Shown: positions 8,273 to 18,528 of the stretch, piece after piece
Layout of the letters: every line of letters begins with the position of its first letter
Numbering within the stretch: the stretch's first letter is position 1
Made by a program: the position numbers and the translations under genes
The notes under the pieces: generated by a model
Databases searched by the model: none
Told to the model about the DNA's origin: nothing
Seen by the model: only the letters and a program-made list of their open reading frames with translations
Assembly: GCF_003149105.1 (NCBI RefSeq)
Contig: NZ_QGDS01000010.1
Span: forward strand, 86,069-150,068
Reading direction: 5' to 3'
Length of the DNA: 64,000 bases
Origin: Faecalicatena contorta
GTDB taxonomy: Bacteria; Bacillota; Clostridia; Lachnospirales; Lachnospiraceae

Positions 8273-9325
8273 TTACTTATTCTCGTTACGGGCCTGGAGT
8301 GCCATTTTTGCCTGTAAGTTTCTCTGTACCTGGTCAATGATAACAGCCAGGATGATAACGAGCCCTCTGATAATTTTCTGCCAAAATTCTGTAACCCCGC
8401 ACATTGTCATACCATCGTTGATAACACCGATAACGAATGCACCTACAATCGTTCCTCCGATGGTTCCCACGCCGCCTGCCATGGAGGTTCCTCCAAGTAC
8501 GGATGCAGCGATGGCGTTCATTTCCCATGATTCGCCTGTTTTCGGAGTCGCTGATACTAACTGGGATGTTGCAATAATACCTACAATTGCGGAACAAAAT
8601 CCAGAAAATGCATAGACCCATATTTTTACTTTATCTACCTTGATACCTGATAATTTAGATGCTCTTTCATTCCCTCCGATGGATAGTACATGCCAGCCAA
8701 AAGGTGTTTTTTTCAAAATCAGCCCGGCTACAATGGCAATTAGAATGAGGATGACTACACCTGCCGGAATGGCTGTTCCTGCAATATTACGGCCAAACAC
8801 TTCAAAGCCGGTATTTCCGAGCCCTTCATTTCCTGCCAGTTTTGAGAAGGTTTTACCATCGGAACGGATATTTGCAAATCCTCGCCAGATATACATGGTA
8901 CCTAAGGTTGCAATGAACGGAGCCACATTAAATTTTGTAATTACAATTCCATTCACCATGCCCATAACCGCTCCGAGAAGTACGGTAATAAGAACTATCA
9001 TCGGCACGCTGAAATATAAGGTTACACCAAAAATCTTTAATACAAGCCCTTCTTCAATCAGGCCGCCCGCAATCATTCCGGCAAGTCCTGCGATGGAGCC
9101 AACGGACAAATCAATGCCGCCGGTAATGATGACATATGTCATGCCGATTGCCAGTATACCGTAGAGCGCCACGTGCTTTGCTACTGTCAGAAGTGCTCCT
9201 GCACTCAAAAAGTTATTTGCCGTAACACTAAAGAATATGAGCAGAATAACTAATACAATAAAGGTACGCCCCTTCAAAAGGGTCATCGCCAATTTATTAT
9301 TTCCTGTTTTTTGATTCGCTGCCAT
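8273..9325 (-). CDS. rbsC: Ribose-type ABC transporter permease
   Basis: This membrane-spanning subunit has 350 residues and multiple hydrophobic helices. It shows the family marks 'GMTYVIITGGIDLSVGSIAGL' near residue 60 and 'GVGTIGGTIVGAFVIGVINDGMTM' near residue 285. Its ATG lies 3 bp after the ATPase stop with a strong GGAG site, so it is translated in step with the ATPase. It is the only permease in this operon and should act as a homodimer. The symbol follows its rbs-like neighbours and the ligand is not proven. Confidence 0.9.
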   Translation of the reverse strand: MAANQKTGNNKLAMTLLKGRTFIVLVILLIFFSVTANNFLSAGALLTVAKHVALYGILAIGMTYVIITGGIDLSVGSIAGLAGMIAGGLIEEGLVLKIFGVTLYFSVPMIVLITVLLGAVMGMVNGIVITKFNVAPFIATLGTMYIWRGFANIRSDGKTFSKLAGNEGLGNTGFEVFGRNIAGTAIPAGVVILILIAIVAGLILKKTPFGWHVLSIGGNERASKLSGIKVDKVKIWVYAFSGFCSAIVGIIATSQLVSATPKTGESWEMNAIAASVLGGTSMAGGVGTIGGTIVGAFVIGVINDGMTMCGVTEFWQKIIRGLVIILAVIIDQVQRNLQAKMALQARNENK

Positions 9326-9328
9326 AAT

Positions 9329-10885
9329 TTAACTCTCCTTCTCCTCTTTATGATGGCCCTTGTATGAAGCCAATACCAATGTATCCTGATGTATCTCATC
9401 CCCATAAAATTCTCCTGTTTTCAGGCCGTTGGATAACACAATTACCCGGTCTGCGATTGCTACAATCTCCTGCAGCTCCGAAGAAATCACGATGATAGAC
9501 AATCCCTGCTCCGCGTATTGGTTAATGATATCAAATACCTCCGTTTTAGCGCCAATATCAATACCGCGGCTTGGCTCATCCATTAATAAAATTTTAGGCT
9601 CTGTCAGAATACCTTTTCCGATAACTACTTTCTGCTGGTTTCCACCTGACAAGGAAAGAATAGGCAGCTTCTTATCTGCCACTTTAATATGTATATCCTG
9701 AATCTGTCCGTCTACTTTTTCCCCTTCTAATTTATTGTCAAGGAACGGACCTTTCGTGTAACGCTTTAATGCCGACAATGAGCAGTTCTTCTCTATATCC
9801 AGTGTCTGCACCAGGCCCTGGCCCTGTCTGTCCTCAGGGATTAAAGCAAATCCATTGTCAATCTGCTGTGAGATTGATTTGATATTTAATTCTTTGCTCC
9901 CCATAAGTATCTGCCCGGTATGCTCAGGATGAAGCCCCATCAGACATTCAAACACCTCGCTGCGTCCGGCTCCCATTAATCCATAGATTCCAAGAACCTC
10001 TCCCTTTTTCAGATTAAAGTCCAGATGATCTACAAGATAGCCTCCGCCCGCCTTTGGCAGACATAAATCCTTTACTTCCAGCACATTTTCAATCTTACTC
10101 CAGTCCACCTTCCTGTTTCTCTTAGGGTAAGACTTGGAGCCCCCTGTCATCTGCTGCACAATCCAAGGCACATCAATATCCCCTACATCGGAATCTGCCA
10201 CATATTTACCGTCCCGGAGTATGGTTACATGATCACCGATTTCCATAATCTCTTCTAACCTGTGGGAAATGTATACGATAGAAATTCCTTCCGCCGTAAG
10301 CTCTTTCATAATCTTAAACAGAACTTTAACCTCTTGCTGGCTCAGGGAAGATGTGGGCTCATCCATAATCAGTACTTTCAGGTCATCTTCCACCAAATTT
10401 CTGGCAATCTCAATCATCTGCTGCTGTCCTACACGCAATTCCCCAACCTTGGCATTCAAATCCAGAGGATGCTCCAGCCTCTCCAGAACCTTTTTCGCAC
10501 CGTCCATATGTGACTTATTATCCAGTGCTATCCTGCCCTTAGTCTTCTCTTTGTTCATATAAATGTTCTGATACACGTTCAGATTAGGAAACAGACTCAG
10601 TTCCTGATGTATAATGCCAATTCCATGTTTTCTTGCCTCTGTCGTATTCTTGAAATACACTTCCCGGTCTCCGATATACATTTTCCCCTCATTGGGCTGC
10701 TCAATTCCGGCAATCATCTTCATCAGAGTAGATTTTCCGGCACCATTTTCTCCAATGAGCACATTCACCTTTCCCTTAAGCAGATCGAAGGATACTTCAT
10801 CAAGAGCTTTTGTACCGGGGTAAATCTTACTTATTTTTTCCGCATGTAGAAACACATCGTCCCTGCATTTATCATTTTCACCCAT
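9329..10885 (-). CDS. rbsA: Double-domain ribose-type ABC transporter ATPase
   Basis: This 518-residue fusion of two nucleotide-binding domains energises import. The N-half has 'GENGAGKST', 'LRVGQQQMIEIARNL' in the signature position and 'LIMDEPTSSL'. The C-half has the family's degenerate 'GLMGAGRSE', then 'LSGGNQQKVVIGKGIL' and 'LLMDEPSRGIDIGAK'. It starts at ATG 10885 with AAGGAG upstream and lies between the DUF2291 lipoprotein and the permease. Confidence 0.92.
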   Translation of the reverse strand: MGENDKCRDDVFLHAEKISKIYPGTKALDEVSFDLLKGKVNVLIGENGAGKSTLMKMIAGIEQPNEGKMYIGDREVYFKNTTEARKHGIGIIHQELSLFPNLNVYQNIYMNKEKTKGRIALDNKSHMDGAKKVLERLEHPLDLNAKVGELRVGQQQMIEIARNLVEDDLKVLIMDEPTSSLSQQEVKVLFKIMKELTAEGISIVYISHRLEEIMEIGDHVTILRDGKYVADSDVGDIDVPWIVQQMTGGSKSYPKRNRKVDWSKIENVLEVKDLCLPKAGGGYLVDHLDFNLKKGEVLGIYGLMGAGRSEVFECLMGLHPEHTGQILMGSKELNIKSISQQIDNGFALIPEDRQGQGLVQTLDIEKNCSLSALKRYTKGPFLDNKLEGEKVDGQIQDIHIKVADKKLPILSLSGGNQQKVVIGKGILTEPKILLMDEPSRGIDIGAKTEVFDIINQYAEQGLSIIVISSELQEIVAIADRVIVLSNGLKTGEFYGDEIHQDTLVLASYKGHHKEEKES

Positions 10886-10916
10886 AGTCTACTTTCTCCT
10901 TTTTATTCAGCAGTGA

Positions 10917-11570
10917 TTACTGTACTTCCAGAACTGCCGGTGTAATAAGCACATCTGTGCTTCCTGATGACACCGTAAATGCGCCTACAAAAGAGAGTGT
11001 CTTTCCCTGCAGGGATTCAGGCTCTGCCGGTTCCACAACATCTTTTGCAACGATTGCATTGATTCCCTGGGATACTGCTGCCCATTCTTCCTGATTCTTG
11101 TAATCGCCGAACTTGATAAAGCTTAACGTATCCCGGATGGATGATCCTTTGTATACAGGTCCGATCTGAATTTTTATAGCCTCCGCTCCACTATAACCAT
11201 CCGGCTTCACCGTTAAATATCCTGCCTGGGACTCGGTATTGACTTCCTCCACCGTTCCGGTGCCTTTTACCACATAACTTAGTTCTCCGGAAGTTCCCAT
11301 AGAATATTTTCCATATTTATCAGCAAGTGCGGTCAGATTCCCCTTTGATTCCGTGAGGAACTCTGTTAAATCCACTGCTGTCTCATTCAATTCCGGAAGT
11401 GCGGAGGTTTCCCATATTGCTGCCACATCATCTCCTGCATTAAATTCCACTTCTCCGGTATATTTTCCTTCTTCTCCAATTTTTACAACTTTTACAATTC
11501 CACACCCTGTCAGCAGGGCAGATGCAACAAGTGCCAGTGTAAGTCCGAGCGCTATTATACGCTTTTTCAT
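10917..11570 (-). CDS. DUF2291-type lipoprotein associated with a sugar ABC importer
   Basis: This is a predicted secreted lipoprotein of about 217 residues. ATG 11570 is preferred over one 15 bp earlier because the GGAGGAGG ribosome site overlaps the earlier codon. The N-terminus MKKRIIALGLTLALVASALL ends in a TGCG lipobox. The rest ('VKIGEEGKYTGEVEFNAGDDVAAIWE') resembles DUF2291, a family often found in ribose/erythritol-type importer operons. Its role is unknown; an accessory part of the importer at the cell surface is the usual guess. It lies between the binding protein and the ATPase. Confidence 0.7.
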   Translation of the reverse strand: MKKRIIALGLTLALVASALLTGCGIVKVVKIGEEGKYTGEVEFNAGDDVAAIWETSALPELNETAVDLTEFLTESKGNLTALADKYGKYSMGTSGELSYVVKGTGTVEEVNTESQAGYLTVKPDGYSGAEAIKIQIGPVYKGSSIRDTLSFIKFGDYKNQEEWAAVSQGINAIVAKDVVEPAEPESLQGKTLSFVGAFTVSSGSTDVLITPAVLEVQ

Positions 11571-11672
11571 AGCTGCCTCCTCCATATCCTGTAGGATATT
11601 TATTTTCCTATCGTCATTTCATACTTCTTTTTACATAAAGAGTGTTTCCCAGGCGAAACTCCATTTTACACA

Positions 11673-11700
11673 CAGGGAAGCATGTTTACACGCCTCCCTG
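11673..11700 (-). other. Hairpin after the binding-protein gene
   Basis: CAGGGAAGC and GCCTCCCTG arms flank a 10-nt loop in the gap after the binding-protein gene. The minus strand lacks a good T-tract, while the plus strand has TCTTTTT after it. In the operon mRNA it probably acts as a stability or partial-attenuation element that keeps binding-protein transcript levels above those of the downstream importer genes. Confidence 0.5.
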
Positions 11701-11728
11701 TCTTTTTAATGCTTATGTTTATATCCGA

Positions 11729-12823
<1,095 letters not shown>

Positions 12824-12833
12824 TCAATATCCT

Positions 12834-13766
12834 CTATCGGATTGCTTCCGCAGCTTTTTGTGCAATCCCTTCCCCATTCAGTCCGTAATAGTCAAATACT
12901 TCTTTGGATGTTCCGGTAATCACCGGCTCATCCGGCAGCGACATGTTAATTACTTTCTTTGGACACTCACTTCCCACTATCTGGCTGACCATAGACCCCA
13001 GGCCCCCGAAGGGTGAGTGTTCCTCTACCGTTATGACTGCCTTCACATTAGATGCTGCCTTAACAATGGCTTCTTTATCCAATGGCTTTACACAGTACAT
13101 GTCTATAACTGTAGCGCTGATTCCCTGCTCTTTCAGAAGTGCTGCTGCCTCTGCAGATGGTTTTACCATCTCTCCGCATGCAATGATTGCAACATCCTTT
13201 CCTTCTGTTAGCACCGTTGCTTTGTCCATCTCAAACGGTACATTACCTTCCACGTACACATCATCCACTGCATTTCTTCCCACACGTATGTAAGCCGGCT
13301 TATTATCTTTCAGCAATGCCTTCGTGAGACATTCCGTCTGCAGCCTGTCGCTTGGAAGATAGACTCTCATATTCGGAACTGCTGACATAGCCGCAATGTC
13401 CTGGGCAGAATGATGGCTCATACCCAATGCACCATAACTAACACCACCGCTGATACCGATGAGTTTCACATTGGTGTTGGAATATGCTACATCCACTTTA
13501 GCCTGCTCATAGCTTCTGGTCGAAAGAAAACATGCAGGGGATACCGCATAGGGCTTCTTACCACATTTTGCAAGTCCTGCTGAAATACCTACCAGATTCT
13601 GCTCTGCAATTCCGGTCTCTACGAACTGCTTTGGAAACTCCTCAGCAAATGGGGTGAATGAACCACTGCCCCTTGAATCACTGCAAAGTGCTACTACATC
13701 TTTATCTGTTTTCGCTGCTTCCATTAACACTTCACATATCACCTGTTTATTCGCTATCTTAGCCAT
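12834..13766 (-). CDS. Transketolase, C-terminal subunit
   Basis: This carries the pyrimidine-binding and C-terminal domains of a transketolase split in two (310 residues from ATG 13766, which has AGGAGG upstream). The catalytic Glu that activates thiamine diphosphate is in 'GIAEQNLVG' near residue 55. 'ALGMSHHSAQDIAAMS' and 'PVITGTSKEVFDYYGLN' are family stretches. With the adjacent N-subunit it should form one enzyme moving two-carbon units between ketoses and aldoses. Its start overlaps the N-subunit stop by 8 bp. Split transketolases are often specialised rather than housekeeping. Confidence 0.9.
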   Translation of the reverse strand: MAKIANKQVICEVLMEAAKTDKDVVALCSDSRGSGSFTPFAEEFPKQFVETGIAEQNLVGISAGLAKCGKKPYAVSPACFLSTRSYEQAKVDVAYSNTNVKLIGISGGVSYGALGMSHHSAQDIAAMSAVPNMRVYLPSDRLQTECLTKALLKDNKPAYIRVGRNAVDDVYVEGNVPFEMDKATVLTEGKDVAIIACGEMVKPSAEAAALLKEQGISATVIDMYCVKPLDKEAIVKAASNVKAVITVEEHSPFGGLGSMVSQIVGSECPKKVINMSLPDEPVITGTSKEVFDYYGLNGEGIAQKAAEAIR

Positions 13767-14592
13767 GAAGCGCCGCCTCCTTTCGCTGGGCAAGATCTTC
13801 TTTAATCTGTGCCAGTTCCTCCCCTGTAGGAACCTTATGATGCCAGTTTGCCTTGTTCTCCATAACGGCCGAGCCTTTTCCCTTCACTGTATTGGCAATA
13901 AGTACAGTAGGTCTGCCCTTTACAGTCCTGGCCTCTTCAAATGCCTCTTTTAACTGTCCGATATCGTTTCCGTCCTTTACATCAATGACATTCCACCCAA
14001 AGGAAGCAAATCTATCATGCAGGTCATCATGCCCCATGACATCCTCTGTATTTCCTGAAATCTGCAGACGGTTCCTGTCAACCACTGCACACAGGTTATC
14101 CAGCTTATACTGACTGGCGGACATAACGCCTTCCCATACGGAACCTTCTGCCAGCTCACCGTCTCCCATCACCGTGTAAACTCTGTAATCCCGGTCATCC
14201 ATCTTACCAGCCAGAGCCATTCCTACGCTAACCGGAAGTCCATGCCCCAGAGAGCCTGAATTCATCTCAATACCAGGTATTTTGTTATTCGGGTGTCCAA
14301 TGAACTTGGAGCCAAATTTGCTGAACTGTGCAATGGCATCCTTAATATCAAAGAACCCCTTTGCAGCCAGTACGGCGTAATAAGCTTCTACAGAATGTCC
14401 TTTGCTCATAACAAACCTGTCACGGTCCGGGTCGTTCACATTCTCAGGGCTGATATTCATCTGGTTAAAATAAATCTCCGTCAGCACTTCCATGACACTC
14501 ATGTCACCGCCGATGTGTCCGCCTTTGCCTTCCACAATCATATCGATTACATTCTCTCTTAACTCATAAGCCAATGCTTTCAGATTTTCCAT
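13759..14592 (-). CDS. Transketolase, N-terminal subunit
   Basis: This is the thiamine-diphosphate-binding half (277 residues). The ThDP/Mg motif runs from 'GDGELAEG' (143-150) to the Asn in 'DRNRLQ' near 174. A phosphate-side His is in 'GGHIGG' and another in 'SKGHSVEA'; 'GSLGHGLP' is also present. It follows the isomerase with a 2-bp gap and overlaps the C-subunit gene. Physical linkage to a sugar isomerase and two kinases suggests a dedicated catabolic transketolase. Confidence 0.9.
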   Translation of the reverse strand: MENLKALAYELRENVIDMIVEGKGGHIGGDMSVMEVLTEIYFNQMNISPENVNDPDRDRFVMSKGHSVEAYYAVLAAKGFFDIKDAIAQFSKFGSKFIGHPNNKIPGIEMNSGSLGHGLPVSVGMALAGKMDDRDYRVYTVMGDGELAEGSVWEGVMSASQYKLDNLCAVVDRNRLQISGNTEDVMGHDDLHDRFASFGWNVIDVKDGNDIGQLKEAFEEARTVKGRPTVLIANTVKGKGSAVMENKANWHHKVPTGEELAQIKEDLAQRKEAALHG

Positions 14593-14594
14593 CC

Positions 14595-15995
14595 TTATTC
14601 TCCTCTTAAATATGCTTTTACATCTTCTTCAACAGGGTCATACAAGTCCGGCTTCACACCAATATATTTACATGCCTCATATAACACCGGCACCACATCC
14701 TTGTGAATGCCCACACAGTGGTGTATGTATGGACCTTCCACAATTTTTGCTTCCAGCCTTTTAATATTCTCTACCTCTATCCAAAGATAAGTTCCCATTC
14801 CCTTTGGCCCTTCTACACCCTTTGCATTCCCCAAAAGCATGGAATATTCGCCATTGTCTCCGTCAAAACGGCACAGTGTAATATCACCGTGTTTTGCCTC
14901 TGCCGTCAGGCTGCCCGGGTGCTCAAATGCCAGGGGGTATGTCAACTGCGGCTTCTCCTTTGCCACTGAAATGGGCCACGGCCCACAGTGCTGCAGCAGC
15001 TCACCGTTCTCAATATCAGGGTGGCGTATGGTCCAGTCTGCGAAGAATCCTCTTGTCTCATCCATTCCTGCTGCCTCTACCAGAAGGGCAGTGATGGCTC
15101 CGTGAATATCCGTCTCACAGACTATCGGAATTCCTTTTTCATTCAGGATGGCATTGGCTGCGCAAGGCATGATTCCCAATTCTGTCTGCAATGCATTCCA
15201 GCACTGGATAGCCCCTGCCTTACATCCATATTTATCAACCAGCTGCTCCATAGCGACCGCCAGAGCCGCCACATTTTCCACCTGGCTCTCTTTAATCCTG
15301 ACATCCATATTTTCGTTGATATATGCAATTGTCTTAGCTATTTTCTTACCTTCAGATTTCACTGCTTTTACCTCTTCCGTCAGCTCAGTCATTGGAATCG
15401 GTGCAAGCTGGATGTTGAATTTCTCCAGCAATTCACCTTCATTGCACATTGTAGTCCAGAAATCGAAAGGTCTTGTTGAAATCTGAAGAATGCGCATATT
15501 GCGGAAAGTTTTTACCACATTACATACTGCAAGAAAATCCCTTAATCCCCTCTCAAATACCGGATCGTTCAGTCTGCAATTTGTCATATATGTAAATGGA
15601 ATCTGGAATCTGCGGAGCACCTTCCCGGTTGCAAACAGGCCGCACTGTGTATCTCTCAGCCTGACACCATTTTCATCCGGCCTCTCATCCAAAGGTCCCC
15701 AAAGCAGTACCGGAACATTCAGCTCCTTTGCAAGTCTTGCACAGACGTACTCCGTACCGAAATTACAGTGCGGAAGAAACAACCCATCAATTCCTTCAGC
15801 TTTAAACTTAGCTGCTATCCGCTTTACATCATTATCATCATAGAGAAGACCTTCTTCATTGATATCATCTATATCTATAAAATCAATGTCCAGTTCCTTC
15901 AGCCTGCCGGCTGTCAGCCCTCTGTACTTAATTGCATCCGGAGCGCTGAAAATGCTTCTTCTCGTAGGTGCATAACCTAATTTAATTGCTGCCAC
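14595..15995 (-). CDS. L-fucose/L-arabinose isomerase-like ketol-isomerase
   Basis: This is a cytoplasmic aldose-ketose isomerase of the FucI/AraA superfamily (466 residues, GTG start with GGAGG seven bases upstream). Family features include the N-terminal domain ending in 'VPVLLWGPLDERPDENGVRLRDTQ', a probable metal/catalytic site 'CETDIHGA' at 293-300, and a C-terminal 'GPYIHHCVGIH' His cluster. The family spans L-fucose, D-arabinose, L-arabinose and the sulfoquinovose isomerases, so the substrate cannot be read off. It is the first enzyme gene after the LacI repressor and is followed immediately by the split transketolase, which should use its ketose product or a derivative. Confidence 0.82.
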   Translation of the reverse strand: MAAIKLGYAPTRRSIFSAPDAIKYRGLTAGRLKELDIDFIDIDDINEEGLLYDDNDVKRIAAKFKAEGIDGLFLPHCNFGTEYVCARLAKELNVPVLLWGPLDERPDENGVRLRDTQCGLFATGKVLRRFQIPFTYMTNCRLNDPVFERGLRDFLAVCNVVKTFRNMRILQISTRPFDFWTTMCNEGELLEKFNIQLAPIPMTELTEEVKAVKSEGKKIAKTIAYINENMDVRIKESQVENVAALAVAMEQLVDKYGCKAGAIQCWNALQTELGIMPCAANAILNEKGIPIVCETDIHGAITALLVEAAGMDETRGFFADWTIRHPDIENGELLQHCGPWPISVAKEKPQLTYPLAFEHPGSLTAEAKHGDITLCRFDGDNGEYSMLLGNAKGVEGPKGMGTYLWIEVENIKRLEAKIVEGPYIHHCVGIHKDVVPVLYEACKYIGVKPDLYDPVEEDVKAYLRGE

Positions 15996-16032
15996 TTTTT
16001 TTCCTCCATTCTTTCCTTATCTTCCTGCCTGG

Positions 16033-17076
16033 TTACTGTTCACAGGTGACCTGTAACCCTGCTTGTTCTATATGATTGATATCCATAACACTGCCCCTTT
16101 CAAGGAACTTTGTGCCAACCTGGATTTTCATCCTCACCTGTCTCCCGGAATACTTGATGTGGTCCAGCGCCCGTCTTACCGCCACTTCCCCCATCTCCTG
16201 CTTATATACGTGTATTGTTGTAAGCCCCGGCATAGATACCGCACCAAAGCGGATATCGTCAAATCCTACTACAGAAACCTGTTCCGGAATTTTTATCCCC
16301 TTTTCTTGTAAAGCTCTTATAGAGCCTAAAGCAATAACATCATTATCTGCAAAAAATGCAGTGGGAAGTTCAGGTTCTTTCTCCAGATAATGTTTCATAT
16401 CTTCATATGCTGTCTCAATCTGAGTTCCCAGCGTCACTATATACTCCGGCTTTTCTGTGCAGCTATACTTGCCCAGAGTCCGGTAATATCCATACTCTCT
16501 GTACTGGAAGGCTTTGATTCTATAATCACCCCTGAGGTAGCCAATCTTTCTGTGCCCCTTTTCAATCAGGTATTCTACTGCATTGCAGGCAGCATCTGTA
16601 TTGTTAATCAGTACCGCATCAAATATCATGTCTTCACACCAGCCGTCCAGCACAATGATGTATCCTTTGTAATTCATAAAGGAGCTGTAGTCTTCCTCTA
16701 ACATCTCCGTACCTAAAAGTATTACTAACGAATTTACATCATCTGTCACTTCCTTTAACCGCTCTTCAAAGTTGGAATCTTCACAATTGAGGTGGCTGAA
16801 TGTAGTCTCATACCCCAGGGCCTTTGCCTGACGCTCCACGCCTTCGATCATTGCGGGAAATATCAGGCTGTCATCAATGATCCGTCCATTTTTCCGGTAA
16901 GTTACAAACCGGATTTTTGTAGCTGTCTTCTCTGCCTGATACCCCAGTTCTTCAGCCGCCCTGAATATCTTCTTAGAGGTTTCTCCGTTTACCCCTTTCT
17001 TGCGGTTCAAAGCATTTGAGACAGTTGCCGGGGAGAAGCCTGTAACCTGGCTGATTTGTTTTATGCTGACTTTCAC
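16033..17076 (-). CDS. LacI-family repressor of the split-transketolase operon
   Basis: This is a DNA-binding repressor with an N-terminal LacI helix-turn-helix ('ISQVTGFSPATVSNALNRKKGV', residues 8-29) and a sugar-binding regulatory domain ('RFVTYRKNGRIIDDS', 'AFFADNDVIALGSIRAL', 'VVGFDDIRFGA'). It has 347 residues with a GTG start at 17076 and a GGGG-rich site upstream. It is the promoter-proximal gene of the operon, 37 bp before the isomerase, and its promoter overlaps a TATAAACGTTTA palindrome, so autoregulation is likely. A paralogue with the same recognition helix lies at 17530-18528. Confidence 0.9.
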   Translation of the reverse strand: MKVSIKQISQVTGFSPATVSNALNRKKGVNGETSKKIFRAAEELGYQAEKTATKIRFVTYRKNGRIIDDSLIFPAMIEGVERQAKALGYETTFSHLNCEDSNFEERLKEVTDDVNSLVILLGTEMLEEDYSSFMNYKGYIIVLDGWCEDMIFDAVLINNTDAACNAVEYLIEKGHRKIGYLRGDYRIKAFQYREYGYYRTLGKYSCTEKPEYIVTLGTQIETAYEDMKHYLEKEPELPTAFFADNDVIALGSIRALQEKGIKIPEQVSVVGFDDIRFGAVSMPGLTTIHVYKQEMGEVAVRRALDHIKYSGRQVRMKIQVGTKFLERGSVMDINHIEQAGLQVTCEQ

Positions 17077-17108
17077 TTTTTCACCGCCCCTTAACTCTTT
17101 ATGTCTAC

Positions 17109-17136
17109 ATTATAAACGTTTACATAAATATTTCAA
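17109..17136 (-). promoter_or_regulatory. Promoter of the LacI/isomerase/transketolase operon
   Basis: On the minus strand there is a -35 TTGAAA (17131-17136), a 16-bp spacer and a -10 TATAAT (17109-17114). The operator core TATAAACGTTTA (17111-17122) lies inside this promoter, so repressor and polymerase would compete. Transcription should start near 17102, about 25 nt before the GTG. Confidence 0.65.
17111..17122. promoter_or_regulatory. LacI-type operator, promoter copy
   Basis: TATAAACGTTTA has a central CG and overlaps the -10 box of the operon promoter. The same 12 bases recur in a longer perfect palindrome at 17294-17309, about 184 bp upstream. Confidence 0.65.
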
Positions 17137-17293
17137 TAGTTTTCATTTAAAAATATTGTTATAATCTTTATTTTGTTTACTTATCATAGATTTTACTCTA
17201 CTTATTTGTATATTTTTTATAATAATTCTAGTTCTACTTCTTATTTCCTCTTTACTTCAAACTGGTTTTTGTTAAATCTTTATATAAATATTC

Positions 17294-17309
17294 ATATAAA
17301 CGTTTATAT
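17294..17309. promoter_or_regulatory. LacI-type operator, upstream perfect palindrome
   Basis: ATATAAACGTTTATAT is a 16-bp perfect palindrome. It shares TATAAACGTTTA with the promoter site at 17111-17122 and could pair with it in a DNA loop. Confidence 0.65.
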
Positions 17310-17370
17310 AAATTATTTCCCTATGCATTTTAATACCTTGTGAGCTTGAGACATCAAAAGTTTTTACACG

Positions 17371-17400
17371 AAAAACGCCTGTGGTTTTTACACCTCAGGC
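17371..17400 (-). terminator. Probable intrinsic terminator of the second LacI gene
   Basis: On the minus strand GCCTG-A-GG and CC-A-CAGGC arms surround a TGTAAAAA loop and are followed by GTTTTT. It lies about 130 bp beyond the stop of the LacI gene at 17530. Confidence 0.55.
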
Positions 17401-17496
17401 ATCCCCGGCCACAAATAAAATTGATATTTGGATAAAGTACAGAAATTGCTCGGTTTCAATAGCAACATAGGGGCAAATCTTGTTTATTCATAATCT

Positions 17497-17530
17497 AAAA
17501 TGTCTGCAGTTTTTACACCACAGACATTTT
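17497..17530 (-). other. 10-bp perfect hairpin at the end of the second LacI gene
   Basis: AAAATGTCTG (17497-17506) and CAGACATTTT (17521-17530) are perfect complements; the far arm touches the stop codon. The 14-nt loop contains GTTTTTACAC, a decamer also present at 17360-17369 and 17384-17393. It may help termination or protect the 3' end. Confidence 0.55.
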
Positions 17531-18528
17531 TATATCTCCCGTACACTCCCGCGTTCCACGAAGTCAGTACAGACCTGTATTTTCATTTTTACTTTCTTGG
17601 GGTCTTCGATAGACATTGCCAACTGCCTCACTGCCATCTCCCCCATCTCATGCTTATATACATTAATAGTCGTCAGGGGCGGATCGGAAATCGCCCCAAA
17701 ACTCACATTATCAAACCCTATAATAGACACATCTTTCGGAATGCCATAACCATATTCCTTCAGTGCCCGCATTGCTCCGATAGCAATGGTATCATTATCC
17801 GCAAAGAATGCCGTAGGAATTACAGAAGCCTTATCCAGATACTGCTTCATCCCTTCGTACGCCGTCTCAATCCTTGTCCCAACCGTAGCTACATATTCCT
17901 GCCTGAACGGAATTCCTTCCCGGCTCAGTACCCGCTGCAGCCCAATTTCCCGATATCTGAATGCCTGAATCCGAAAGTCTCCGCGTATGTACCCTATATC
18001 CCGGTGCCCTTTATGCAGCAGATATTCCGCTGCCCGTGCTGCAGAATCCGTATTGCTTATCAGCACACTGTTAAAGAAATGCTCATCACTCCAGCCATCC
18101 AACAAAATCACCTTATTCTGCGCACGCTGAAAAGGTTCGAAATCTTCCTCCATCATCTCTGTTCCCAAGAGAACCACAGCACTTTCTGTATCAGACAAAA
18201 TTTCCTCTATCTGCACCCGGCATCCCACATCATTTACATCTACATGGCAAAACACCGTATCATATCCCATCTTCTTTGCCTGGCGCTCCACCCCCTCAAT
18301 CACTGCCGGGTGAAACGGACTGTCATCAATAATCAATCCATTTCTCCGAAAAATAACAAAGCGGATTTTTTTAATCTTTTCCTCGGTACGATAGCCAAGT
18401 TCCTCTGCCATCTTCAGAATTTTCTCCGAAGTTTCCCGGTTCACGCCCTTCTTGTGGTTCAGGGCATTAGACACTGTAGCGGGAGAGAATCCCGTAAGCT
18501 CACTGATTTTTCTTATGCTTACCTTCAT
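17530..18528 (-). CDS. LacI-family repressor, paralogue of the neighbouring LacI
   Basis: This transcriptional repressor (332 residues) starts at ATG 18528; an upstream TTG would add 7 residues but the alignment with the neighbouring LacI starts here. The helix-turn-helix 'ISELTGFSPATVSNALNHKKGV' has the same SPATVSNALN recognition helix. The ligand domain keeps 'AFFADNDTIAIGAMRAL' and 'IIGFDNVSFGA'. By eye it is roughly half identical to the protein at 16033-17076 along its length, pointing to duplication. It probably recognises the same or very similar operators but answers to a different sugar. Confidence 0.88.
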   Translation of the reverse strand: MKVSIRKISELTGFSPATVSNALNHKKGVNRETSEKILKMAEELGYRTEEKIKKIRFVIFRRNGLIIDDSPFHPAVIEGVERQAKKMGYDTVFCHVDVNDVGCRVQIEEILSDTESAVVLLGTEMMEEDFEPFQRAQNKVILLDGWSDEHFFNSVLISNTDSAARAAEYLLHKGHRDIGYIRGDFRIQAFRYREIGLQRVLSREGIPFRQEYVATVGTRIETAYEGMKQYLDKASVIPTAFFADNDTIAIGAMRALKEYGYGIPKDVSIIGFDNVSFGAISDPPLTTINVYKHEMGEMAVRQLAMSIEDPKKVKMKIQVCTDFVERGSVREI

